Source of the DNA: Hyparrhenia diplandra
Lineage: Eukaryota; Streptophyta; Magnoliopsida; Poales; Poaceae
Direction of reading: 5' to 3'
DNA length: 64,000 nt
Assembly: GCA_015847255.1 (NCBI GenBank)
Contig: JADLZK010006479.1
Coordinates: 496,001 to 560,000, forward strand
The position numbers were made by a program, and so were the translations under genes. The notes under the pieces were generated by a model, which was given only the letters and a program-made list of their open reading frames with translations, searched no databases and was not told where the DNA came from. Positions 43,160 to 53,538 of the stretch are shown here, piece by piece (positions within the stretch are counted from its first letter, which is position 1; each line of letters begins with the position of its first letter).

Positions 43160-43516
43160 TCAACTCATGTTGGAGAAGTCAAGGATATTCAACTCATTTC
43201 TTAGCTTGCAAAACCTCTTCTCATCTAGTGGCTTTGTAAAGATATCGGCTAGTTGATCTTCGGTGCCAATAGGTTGGATAGCAATGTCACCCTTTTGTTG
43301 ATGATCCCTTATGAAGTGGTGTCTTATGTCAATGTGCTTGGTTCTTATATGTTGGACCGGGTTTTGTGTTATCTTGCAAGCACTTTTATTGTCACAATAC
43401 AATGGCACATGATGAAAATCAAAACCATAATCTCTCAATGTTGATCTCATCCATAGCAATTGTTCACAACAACTACCGGCACTAATGTATTCGGCCTCGG
43501 CGGTTGAAAGTGTCAC
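43160..43516 (-). pseudogene. Copia C RNase H domain
   Basis: The segment encodes MTLSTAEAEYISAGSCCEQ, LYCDNKSACKI and RTKHIDIRHHFIRDH, the conserved Glu/Asp and His-rich parts of Copia RNase H, then ADIFTKPL and a stop. The link to the reverse transcriptase (43517-43676) is broken by stops and frame changes, so the domain is not in one frame with RT. Confidence 0.85.
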
Positions 43517-43675
43517 ACCGGTTTGCTTCTTTGATGACCATGATACTAGAGATCTTCTAAGGAATTGACAAGTGCCACTTGTGCTTCTTCTATCAACCTT
43601 GCATCCTCCATAGTCGGAGTCCGAATATCCAATAAGCTCAAAGTTTGACCCCTTGGGATACCATAGCCCAACATT

Positions 43676-44755
43676 TTATGTGTGCTTCAAGTACCTCAAT
43701 ATTCTCTTTGATGCGGTGAGGTGACTCTCTCTAGGTGAGGATTGAAACCTTGCACACTTGCCAACACTAAACATCACATCGGGCCTAGAAGCGGTCACAT
43801 AGAGTAAGCTTCCAATCAATGACCTATAGTACCTTTGATCAACCATATTGCCACTCTCATCATTGTCTAATGATCTATTGGTACCCATTGGTGTATTGAT
43901 GCCCTTTGCATCTTGCATGCCAAACTTCTTGACCATGTCTCTAATGTATTTCCCTTGACTAATGAAGGTGCCATTCTTCATTTGTTTGATTTGAAGACTA
44001 AGGAAATATGTGAGCTCTCCAAGCATAGACATCTCAAATTCTTTTGCCATCATTTTGGCAAACTCTTCATAATACTCTTGATTTGTTGATCCAAAGATGA
44101 TATCATCAACATATATTTGCATGACAAACAAATCCTTTCCAATCTTCTTGGTGAAGAGAGTAGTGTCAACTTTGCCCATCTTGAAGCCTTTCTTGAGTAA
44201 GAAGTCTCTCAACCTCTCATACCATGCTCTAGGTGCTTGTTTCAACCCATACAATGCCTTGTTCAACTTGTACACATGGTTGGGATGATGGTAATCTTCA
44301 AAACTGGGTGGTTTCTCAACATACACTAGCTCATTGATGAAGCCATTGAGAAAAGCACTCTTGACATCCATTTGATAGAGCTTGATGTTGTGTGCACATG
44401 CATAGGCCAATAGAATTCTAATTGCCTCTAATCTTGCAACAGGAGCATATGTTTCACCAAAGTCAAGACCTTCTACTTGAGTGTAGCCTTGTGCAACAAG
44501 TCTTGCTTTGTTTCTCACAACAATGCCATCTTCATCTTGCTTGTTCTTGAAAACCCATTTGGTTCCAATGACATTGTAGTCCTTTGGTCTCTCTACCAAT
44601 TCCCAAACCTTGTTTCTATCAAAGTTATTGAGTTCCTCTTGCATTGCAATGACCCATTCTTCATCCTTCAAGGCATCATCAACCTTTTCGGGCTCTTCTT
44701 GTGACACAAAAGCAAAGTGTTCACAAAATGCCGCTAGCCTTCCTCTTGTTTGCAC
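43676..44755 (-). pseudogene. Copia C reverse transcriptase
   Basis: An open frame of 359 codons carries the whole Copia RT. WVFKNKQDEDG is the entry, YQMDVKSAFLNG (Asp130) and YVDDII (residues 215-218) give the catalytic aspartates, and KALYGLKQAPRAWY and GSLLYVTASRPDVMF are also present. It converts element RNA to cDNA in cytoplasmic particles. Upstream it is separated from integrase by a stop near 44780 and a frame change near 44815. Confidence 0.9.
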
Positions 44756-44798
44756 TGCACTTGCAATGTCACCAACAATTTAATCAATTGGGTGATCT

Positions 44799-46310
44799 CT
44801 AGCTATGCTTGAGCTTTAGAGTTGAGGTTGGTTGATCACTTGTTGTTCCTTGAGATGATGTACTAGCTTGTTGTTGATCTTGAACTTGAGCACCACTAGT
44901 TTGAGTTATTTGCACTTCATCTTTGTCATCATCAACTTGAGTTGGCCTAATATCACCAATGTCCATACCCCTCATGGCATTTACCAATTGAGTTCCACTA
45001 ACATCATTGAGGTTCTCATCCTCATCTTGAGACCCATTGGTTTCATCAAATTCAACATCATGGACTTCTTCCAATACACCACTTGAGTTGTTCCACACTC
45101 TATATGCTTTGCTTGTGGTGGAATAACCAAGTAGGAACCCCTCATCACACCTCTTGTCAAACTTGCCAAGTCTTGCACCCTTCTTCAATATGTAGCATTT
45201 GCACCCAAATACTCTAAAGTATGCAATGGTTGGCTTTCTTCTATTCAATAGCTCATAAGGTGTCTTGTTCATCATGGGATGGCAATACAATCTATTGATG
45301 TAGTGACATGCGGTGTTGATTGCTTCGGCCCAAAATGATTGACTCACATTGTATTCACTAAGCATTGATCTTGCCATCTCAATGAGAGTCCTATTCTTTC
45401 TTTCAACTAGGCCATTGGATTGTGGTGTGTACTTGGCCGAAAGTTGATGCATGATTCCATAATCATCACAAAGCTCATCAACTCTTGTGTTCTTGAACTC
45501 ACTACCATTATCACTTCTCACTTTCTTCACTATGATACCAAACTCATTGTGCACCCTCTTGAGAAATGTCTTAAACAATGAATACACATCACTCTTGTCA
45601 TTGAGAAAGAACACCCAAGTGAATCTTGTATAGTCATCCACAATCACAAACCCATACTTGTTGCCACCAATGCTTGTATATGCGGTTGGGCCAAACAAGT
45701 CAATATGAATCAAATCAAATGCCTTGCAAGTGCTCATGAAGCTCTTCTTTGGATGTGTATTAGCAACTTGCTTGCCGGCTTGACATGCACTACATAACTT
45801 GTCCTTGTCAAAGTGAACATCCTTCAAGCCTCTTACTAGATCATGTGTCACTAACTTGTTGAGTTGCTTCATGCCTACATGACCAAGTCTTCTATGCCAT
45901 AGCCAACCCATGCTAGATTGAGATATCAAGCATGTACTAATTTGTGTCTCACTAGCACCAAACTCCATAAGGTAGAGGTTGTCAAATCTTATTCCCTTGA
46001 AGATCAAGCTTGAATCTTTTGTATTCACTATCTCAACACTATCTTTACCAAAGATGCACTTATAGCCAAGATCACAAATTTGTGCCACCGAAAGCAAATT
46101 GTACTTCAATATGTCCACAAGTGCCACATTTGATAAGGTCAAATCATTGGTTATTGCAATCTTGCCTATGCCTTGTATCTTGCCACTTTTGCTATCACCA
46201 AATGTAATAGGCTTGCCATTTTCTTGAGTTGAATCAATAATGTTGAACTTTCTTGCATCACCGGTCATATGTTGAGTGCACCCACTATCAAGAATCTAAT
46301 GGTTCCCCCC
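44799..46310 (-). pseudogene. Copia C protease end and integrase
   Basis: The protease signature ILDSGCTQHMTGD (catalytic DSG) lies at about 46296-46257. The Trp codon expected just before it is a TAG stop (46296-46298). The frame from 46268 has the pre-integrase zinc site (His125, His130, Cys159, Cys162) and the integrase core with Asp190 (DLIHIDLFGP), Asp253 (RSDNGSEF) and Glu289 (NGLVERKNRTL). The C-terminal acidic, Gln-rich tail ends at a stop at 44799. All catalytic residues are present, so the damage is limited to stops and frame changes. Confidence 0.9.
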
Positions 46311-46336
46311 AATCTTGTAATTCATCTACAAGCAAA

Positions 46337-46960
46337 TCAATAAGATTTAGGTACCCATTTGCCTTTGGGTCCTTGGAGGTTAGCAACCAAAGCCTTTGGT
46401 ACCCAAATTGCCTTCTTCTTTGGGCCAACAATGGGTGTAGCAACAAACTTTGCCTTGACACCCTTCTCACCCTTGGTAAGCAAATAACAAGAATCAAAAT
46501 GTATGGAATGCACTTTGCTTGATTTCTTGTTCATATTAATTTTAGCACATTTTTGCTCTTGATGCCCCACTTGCTTGCATCTATTGCAATAGGACCCATT
46601 GCTCTTCACAAAGCTAGGCTTTGGAGTAGCAAAGGCCTTCTTGCCTTTCTTGGGGACATAGCCTAAGCCTTCCTTGTTAAGGGAAAACCTTTGGCTACCC
46701 AAGCACTTTAGCAAGCGGGCATCCCCACCATATGCCTTCCTCAAGGAGTGGGTGAGCTCATCCACCTCTCTCTTGAGAGTCTCATTCTCAACTTTTAGTG
46801 ATGAATCTAAAATCACTCCATCACTACTAGTAGAGCTTGAGTGGGTTGATGTGGATGTGGAAGGAATAGATGGTTCTTCAACATCAACCACAAAGGGTTC
46901 ATCTATGATGTCACATGTTGAACCAAGCATCCTTCTTGATGATTGAGCAAGCTCTATCAT
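46337..46960 (-). pseudogene. Copia C gag C-terminal segment with second zinc knuckle
   Basis: The segment has a Ser/Thr-rich stretch, a coiled-coil-like part (VENETLKREVDELTHSLRKA) and CNRCKQVGHQEQKC, a CX2CX4HX4C knuckle (Cys125, Cys128, His133, Cys138). It ends in a Lys/Pro-rich tail (GPKGKWVPKSY). It is separated from the main gag by a stop at 47097 and a frame change near 46955. The intervening bases still read as a helical, charged peptide. It probably belongs to one gag-pol polyprotein in the parent element. Confidence 0.75.
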
Positions 46961-47096
46961 TCTTCTCTAAGAGCAAGGCATGGGCTTTTTGAAGCCTTGT
47001 ATGAGCTAGCTCCAATTCCCCATGGTCTTCCCTTTTTAGACCCTTATGGGTGGCCTCTAGCTCACTAAAGTTTTGCTCAAGAGTTTTTACACTCTT

Positions 47097-48398
47097 TTAC
47101 AAAGCTCTACATTCCTTGTCCTTAGTCTTAAGCATGATATGAGTTTGCTTAAGCATCTCTAAAAGGTCATCTCTAGTGGGTTCATCATCATCATCATCAT
47201 CCTCACTATCATATTTTACTTCATTAGCATTTAGTTCATCATGCTCATGCAATGATACCTTAGTGGCCTTAGCCATGAAGCATGAAGGTGATGAGCCAAA
47301 GAGGGATGACTTCTTGTGTTGGCCAATTGCACTCATGGCCTTGGGCTTCTCTTCCTCTTCATCGGAGGAGCCATCACTATCCCAAGAACAAACAAAAGCA
47401 CCATCATTTGTCTTCTTGAATGTCATGGTCTTGCTCTTCTTGTTTGTCTTGCCACCCTTGTATGCCTTCATTTTCTCTTTTTCTTTCTTGATTGGACAAT
47501 CGGCAAGGATGTGATAAGGGCTATCACACTCAAAGCACTTTCTTGGCTCTTCATTGCTCTTGGATGAATCATTTCTTCTTCTAGAGCCTTGCCCGAACTT
47601 TTTGCTCTTCAAGACTTTGCTAAACTTCTTCACAAACATAGCAAACTCTTGATCAATCTCTTCAAGATTGATTTCCTCATCATCTTCTTCTTGAGCCTTG
47701 GACTTGCCCTTAGCCTTGGATGATGTGGTGGCGGCCTTGAATGCCACAACCTTCTTGCTCTTGTCATCTTCCTTCTCCACTTCATCTTCCATTCCATCAA
47801 CTTGCTCATCGGTTAGCACTTCACCAAGCAAGTCACTAGGTGTTATGGTGTCTAATGCACCTCTAAATAGAATCTTCCTCAACATAGCAAATCTTTTGGG
47901 CAAGCACATCAAGAATTTGTGCCCAAAGTCTCTATCGAATGTCTTCACACCCAAAGCCTTGAGATCATTCACAATCACTTGAAGCCTATGGAATGTGTCC
48001 GGAATGCTTTCATCCTTCTTCATCTTGAAGTTCTCAAACTCACTCTTGAGCACATATAATTTGGCACTTTTCACCATCTTTGTGCCCTCATAAGTCTCAC
48101 CAAGCTTCTCCCAAACTTCACTTGCTCTTTCAAGGTCCTTGATGCCCTCAAACACCTTGACATCCATGCCATTGTACAAAGTGTTCAATGCCATGGTATT
48201 GCATTGCTTGTTAGCCTTGTCGGTGGGAGTGAGGTTGGTTGGATCAAGGATGGCATAATCCTTCTCGGTCACTTCCCATACTTGGTCATTGATTGATCCC
48301 AAGTACATTCTCATGGTTCTCCTCCAATAGTCAAAATTCATGACTCCATCAAAGAATGGAGGCTTTCCCCCAACATGGTTGAACACAACATGAGCCAT
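47097..48398 (-). CDS. Copia C gag protein
   Basis: An intact frame of 433 codons starts at 48398 (MAHVVFNHVGGKPPFFDG) just downstream of the primer site. The N-terminal two-thirds is the Copia capsid domain (NFDYWRRTMRMYL; SAKLYVLKSEFENFKMKKDESI). A Lys/Glu-rich linker follows, then the zinc knuckle CFECDSPYHILADC (Cys288, Cys291, His296, Cys301). The C terminus is acidic (a run of Asp near residue 405). Gag assembles the cytoplasmic particles in which reverse transcription occurs. This is the only long undamaged frame in the element. The stop at 47097 appears premature, since similar coding sequence continues beyond it. Confidence 0.85.
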   Translation of the reverse strand: MAHVVFNHVGGKPPFFDGVMNFDYWRRTMRMYLGSINDQVWEVTEKDYAILDPTNLTPTDKANKQCNTMALNTLYNGMDVKVFEGIKDLERASEVWEKLGETYEGTKMVKSAKLYVLKSEFENFKMKKDESIPDTFHRLQVIVNDLKALGVKTFDRDFGHKFLMCLPKRFAMLRKILFRGALDTITPSDLLGEVLTDEQVDGMEDEVEKEDDKSKKVVAFKAATTSSKAKGKSKAQEEDDEEINLEEIDQEFAMFVKKFSKVLKSKKFGQGSRRRNDSSKSNEEPRKCFECDSPYHILADCPIKKEKEKMKAYKGGKTNKKSKTMTFKKTNDGAFVCSWDSDGSSDEEEEKPKAMSAIGQHKKSSLFGSSPSCFMAKATKVSLHEHDELNANEVKYDSEDDDDDDEPTRDDLLEMLKQTHIMLKTKDKECRAL

Positions 48399-48441
48399 AC
48401 TATCACACCAAGGTTGTTAAGCCTTCAAATATGGTGACCAC

Positions 48442-48455
48442 GGCTCGATACCACT
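48442..48455 (-). other. primer-binding site of Copia C, disrupted
   Basis: Just inside the 5' LTR the minus strand reads TGGTATCGAGCC. The usual Copia primer site for initiator tRNA-Met is TGGTATCAGAGC. The difference is a missing base inside CAG (CTG on the plus strand), one of several such cases in this window. Confidence 0.8.
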
Positions 48456-50190
48456 TGTAAGGTCCTAGATGGCTAGAGGGGGTGAATAGCCTATAAAAAT
48501 TTTCTACAAACTCAACTCAACAAACCGATTAGTATAAAACACGGCAGTAAAAGCGATTTGCACTAGCTCTAGTGGTCTTGCAAGCCTTCTAGTGACAAGA
48601 CTAAATATGCTATGGTCTCTAAGTCACACAAGGTCTATGTCACTACTCTAACTAGTGAGCAATCCTAATATGGTCCTTATGCTAGCAAGAACAACTACAC
48701 AAAAGCAAGGCTAGCTCTCTACTCAAAGTAAACTAGGAAGGTAAATACAAGAGTGAGAGCGATATACCAACACGTAGAGGATGTCAACCAATCACCGGGA
48801 AGTAGATGAACTATCAATCACTCGAAGGTGATGATCCACATGAAGAGACAATGAACAAGTCGATTTGTTCACCCGGAGTTCGCTTGTACACCGACAAGTT
48901 ACTCTCCGGTTGTGCCGACCAACACAAGGATGGTGTTTGAGCTAGGCGGTACCCTTGCTAGCCTCAACACACCACTCAACAAGTGTGGTACCCAAGACAC
49001 GAGCAATGTATTCCTTGCACTTTGTCTTCCCGACGAGGAGTGCGTAATCCTCTCACAAATCAACCGGAGGTGGCCAAGAAACAATCACCTCTTCTTGCCA
49101 ACAACTCCACCAATCCTCCAAGCCGGCTAGGAGCGGTGTCTCCAAGAGTAACAAGAAACCAACCGGCTCACAACGATCCCCAAGTGCCTCTAGATGCAAG
49201 AACTCGATGCAATGCACTAGGATCAACTCTTCTCTCAAGAATGAAGCTCAAATCAAGAATGAGAGAGGAGGGAGGCTTCCTTGCTTGCTCTAGCTTGTTA
49301 GGAATGGTTCAAATGACCAAGAGAGAGAGCAAGGAGCAGCCATGGGAGTATATATAGGCCACACCACAAAATGTGGTGGAAAGGGTGAAAGCCACGCTTT
49401 CTGCGGCCTGACCGGACGCACTGACCGGACTCACCAGTGAGTCCGGTCGGTGGGTCCGGTCACAACCGACAAACCCAAACCGGCCAGCTGACCCCCTGCC
49501 TGGGTGCGTCCGGTCGCGGATCCGGTCCAGCTTCCGGTCGCGACCGGATGCTTCCGGTCGGTGGGTCCGGTCACCCGTCGACCCCCGATCCCGGAAACAC
49601 CCTCTCTGCCAGACGCACTGACCGGAGCGTCCGGTCACATCTGGCCTGCTTCCGGTCGGTGCGTCCGGTCACGCCAGAGCCGCGAAATGTCGTCGTTTCA
49701 TCGCCGTTCCTTCGCCTTTGCTCCAAACCGACTTCCGCCACTTGATTCTTGTTGCCGACACGTCGAAGAACACCTCGACACCATGTGTTAGCATTTTTGA
49801 AACCATTTTAGACAAGTGCGGAGTTAGCTCTTTAGGTTAGAATGCATGCATATGAGTCTTGAACCTAAAGGCACATGAGGACCGATATGTACGATAAGTT
49901 TCCCCTCTTTATAGTACGGCTTATCGATCCTATAACCACCCACACCCTCTATGGTGTCTTGGGTGTGAAATCAAAAGCCCTATGGTTATACCTTTGCCTT
50001 GGGGACAATTGATCTCCGAAACTCCACCGAGTTGCATGCTTGGTCAACTTTTGGATCACCTCGATCCATCCTCCATGATCACCATGCACCAACTCCGGCA
50101 CGACCAATCTCCAATCTAGTCAATCACTTAGCATCGAGAGAATAGTCCTTAGGTGTCACTAATTAGCCAAAACCAAACAAGAGATCTTCA
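48456..50190 (-). repeat. 5' LTR of Copia C
   Basis: About 1.735 kb, a direct repeat of 40426-42156. On the minus strand it begins TGAAGATCTC and ends CCTTACA. Promoter and start signals for the element should lie here, but I cannot place them. Confidence 0.9.
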
Positions 50191-51556
50191 CTGGGCGGCC
50201 GCCGCGCCCGCGGCGCCCGCCCGTGGCCTGGAGCCCGAACACGCCGTGCTTTTGCCTTGACCCGTGTCCGGAGGAGAGAAGGCGGTTGCATGCGGTGCTT
50301 TTCGGGATGCGCCAAGACTTCCCGCCAAAACTCCTCGGAAGACAAGGTTGCATGCTATGAAGATATGGTTCCCGCCAAGAATGCTTGGTTGCATGTGAGG
50401 GGAATCAAATTGGCGCCAAGACATGTGCACTTGCATGGCTAGGAAGGCTTGCATGAAGGTATTTTTGGGATGGCGCCAAGGAGGAGGCGGTTGCATGCCT
50501 AGGAGTTTGAATTTCAAGATAGAAACAAGCATAGCCCTCCACTCTCCCCCTCTCTTCCCTATATAAAGAGGCCATTGCCTCCCTTGTAACTCACTTAATT
50601 CACTCATACATACACAAGTCACATTCAATAAAGGAATCCCACATTCCTTCACCATGTGATCCATCATTCGCCCCCCATTCCTTCGGGAATTACACTCCAC
50701 GTCTCACATATAGGGTGGTTTAGAGAGTGCCAAGACACTCAGTGGAAGTGAGAGAGAGTGCAAGGTAGAGAGGAAGAGAGGAGTAGCGACCCCCGCGGTC
50801 TTTTATTTGTCGGAGTGCGGATCTGTCGGCTCCCGCCTCCCTACCTTGTACCTCTACGGGTAACTTTACGACTTGGCGAAGTTATTCATGTCTTACTTTC
50901 AATTATCATTCTTAAGTTCCAAGCTATCATTTATTATATCGAGAATTATGGGATCGTTGTTTGCCCCTGTGGTAAATGCTCTAGTAGAGGGCCCCTGATA
51001 GAGACGGGATCCCCTGATCGACGCTAGAGTAGTGACAAGTAACGTAGACGTGGTGTCTAAGTTATGAATCACCCTCGTTTGCTCCGCAATCCATGGTAGT
51101 GAGGTAGGGGATAGGTGGTGACAGCCCTATTCGCCCATCGTACTCCTCCACATCCGGTTGCGTAGTAGAGCAAGAGGCCGGCATCGCTTGGCAGACCAAG
51201 TGCACTCCGGATGCCTGAAGTAATACTCGATTAATAGACAGAGTAGCCTGACTTAGCCTAAGTGCTGAAAGAACACATCGCTCCTAGGATCACCTCCTAT
51301 GCTTGACCCTTGATAGCTAGAAGAACGGACTTAGCACCCGTTCCCCGTGGAAATTCGATACTGAAATACTTCTAGGTGAAGTGCTACAACGGTACTTTCC
51401 GTGCGCTTGCGGACTTTTTTTCGCTACGCTAAGAAATACCAACAAGCATTTTCGTGCCGTTGCCGGGGAACGGTTGTCGTTATAGTTTGTGAAACCTAGT
51501 TATCAGTGTGAGCCCTACCCCCCTCGCCATTCTTTTTATTTTTATTTTCTTTAATT

Positions 51557-51745
51557 ATGGAGCAACCATCTCAAAACCTTTTTGCTCCTAGGGGCGAGCT
51601 CTTAGAACCATGTCAATCTTTGAAGCCAATCACAGCTTCAAGATTTGAGCTCTGCCCTGGCTTTATAGCCATGGTTCAGGTCCAAACATTTTCAGGCTTG
51701 AAATTGGAAAACCCATTGATAGAGCATCCATCTTACGACTTGTGA
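51557..51745 (+). pseudogene. gag-like remnant in element B, N-terminal part
   Basis: The 62 codons include RFELCPGFIAMVQVQTFSGL and LENPLIEHPSYD. This resembles the start of plant Gypsy capsid proteins, where a similar phrase precedes a short helical domain. It stops early and the following 500 bases are broken. Confidence 0.55.
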
Positions 51746-52318
51746 CATAACTACCTGAGGGTCGTTTTTCACATAAAACCCCGGAAGGAGGAGCTTTCCT
51801 AAACCATATTTTTGAATACCCTCCCGCTAGGACCCATCCGAGTAGAACCCAAGCGGATCAAAGGGAAGTCTCTTCTTACTGTTGCCAAACCCGATACACC
51901 TTTAAAGAGACCCTTGCACGAACCAAAACCCAAAGGGGACCGCATGGTAGGAACTCCTCTTTTTTTCGAGGTTGACCTTGCCGAGGTATTCAGTAACACC
52001 TCGAAATACGAACAATAGAAGAAACCACAAATCCCGACTGATCCCGAAACACTCCTCAATGAACTTTTCTCTATGACTCTATTAAGGATTGGTGGAGGTC
52101 ATGTATAATCATGCTATGGGTATAAACATTCAAATCCCTTACACTAAAATGTGACAAGGAATCCTTTAGAACCCAAACAACACGAGCTTTTGCCAAGAGA
52201 CCATACATGACCGAATTCTTCTGCACAATAATGTAAAAAAAGATTTTTACATTTTTGATATCCAAAAAATTTGAAATTCTAAAAAAGAGTCCTAGGTGAA
52301 GCTTGGGGCGGGTTCACT

Positions 52319-52609
52319 ATGTTAATACACGCTGACCTAGACCTGTCATTACCCGAGAGTATGTTTTCACATATCTTTCATCCGGGTCTTGACATAGACA
52401 CCGCTTGCCTATGCCTTGACATGACCGTTGGAGGGTCGTTGATAGATAAAATTACGATGGAACAAAGGAAGATCCTTGATCACATCCTAGAGAAGCTTGC
52501 TTCTCCCATTGTAGAACCTTTTCCCCACCAAAACAAGGGCATGTCAAGCTTTGAGAAGCCCTCGTCAGCCGAATCTGTACCCTTACCATCCTTAGGATCG
52601 ATTTGTTGA
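52319..52609 (+). pseudogene. gag-like remnant in element B, C-terminal part
   Basis: The segment encodes FHPGLDIDTACLCLDMTVGGS and MEQRKILDHILEKLASP, close to the Gypsy gag pattern in which a GLxxxT...D..AGG phrase is followed by a helix. It lies about 570 bp after the first remnant in the right order. No zinc knuckle was seen. Confidence 0.55.
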
Positions 52610-52815
52610 GACATCACGAACACCGAAGGAAAATTCATCCTTCGAAGTTTCCAATTGAATTCGAGGATTATGGCAATACCTCAAACCTCTCTTGGTACGT
52701 AAAACCCCACAACAAATTAAGTTTTCCCTAAAGCTAAACCATCAACAAAATTGTCATTGGAAGTGAAACATTCTTTCGAAGCAATTCTGATTCTTTCACC
52801 TTCCAACATCATTAC

Positions 52816-53538
52816 TTGTTTGTTAAAGGGAACTTTTTGAAAAAAATAAATAAATGTCGGGACTTATCTTTTGAGTGTTGTGGGATCGCAAGGGCCGTGC
52901 CATTAGAGATTGACAAAGCCGAGGTGTGCTTAGACATCCATCCCATCCTTGATTTTGATTTTTCGATGAGCTACCCTCTAGAAAAGCTTTTTCATACAAA
53001 ACCTATAGAGGAGAGCCATGATGAGAAGTTGGGAAAGAATGCTTGTGCCTCTCACCTAGAAATCCCAAAGGCAAAGCATCTTCCCAACCAAAACCTGTTC
53101 GAGGAGGCAGAGTTCATAACTCCATTCGATTCACCTAAGTTGCCCTCGCATGGTAGTGAAACGAAACACCTGTCACCCTCGCCCGAACACAAGCCATGTC
53201 CCTCTGGCCAACAAAACATTGTTCTTGACAATGGTCAAGATACAACATTTGTCTTTCATGACATGCCTTTGGAGGATAAGAACTCATGTGCCATGGACAT
53301 GCACGAGGCACTAACTCTAGAGACCAAGATAGAAAGCGCTAATGAGCATGAACAATCATCCTTTGTGATCCCTCAAATTTCATGCTCACCTTTTTGGATC
53401 TCTAGAGTTGTCCCGCTTCGACCACGCGTGCCCCTACGAGGAACCCAACCTTCTCTCGAATCCTCGTTTAAAAAAAACTTTTCAAGAGGATGGTTGTGGA
53501 TATCTTCGCGTCTATCACAAGTTTTGCCAATCTCGTAG
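52816..53538 (+). other. open frame of unknown nature in element B
   Basis: 240 codons are open, with no domain recognised. The translation is Ser/Pro/Glu/His-rich (for example SPSPEHKPCPSGQQN) and has no protease or polymerase motif. The position after the gag remnants suggests a degraded part of the element or a lineage-specific ORF. Confidence 0.35.

Larger units (their letters stand above)
40426..50190 (-). mobile_element. Copia retrotransposon C, nearly complete, minus strand
   Basis: This 9.77-kb element has LTRs of about 1.73 kb at 40426-42156 and 48456-50190 (on the plus strand TGTAAGG...GATCTTCA). In its own sense the order is gag, a second zinc-knuckle segment, protease, integrase, reverse transcriptase and RNase H, the Copia order. 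The long LTR and the separate coiled-coil/zinc segment resemble the SIRE/Maximus lineage, tentatively. It inserted into the left LTR of element B. CTGG occurs at both borders, and the empty site at 56950 reads CCTGGG, so the target duplication is about 5 bp with one base lost. Several stops and frame changes interrupt pol. Confidence 0.9.
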
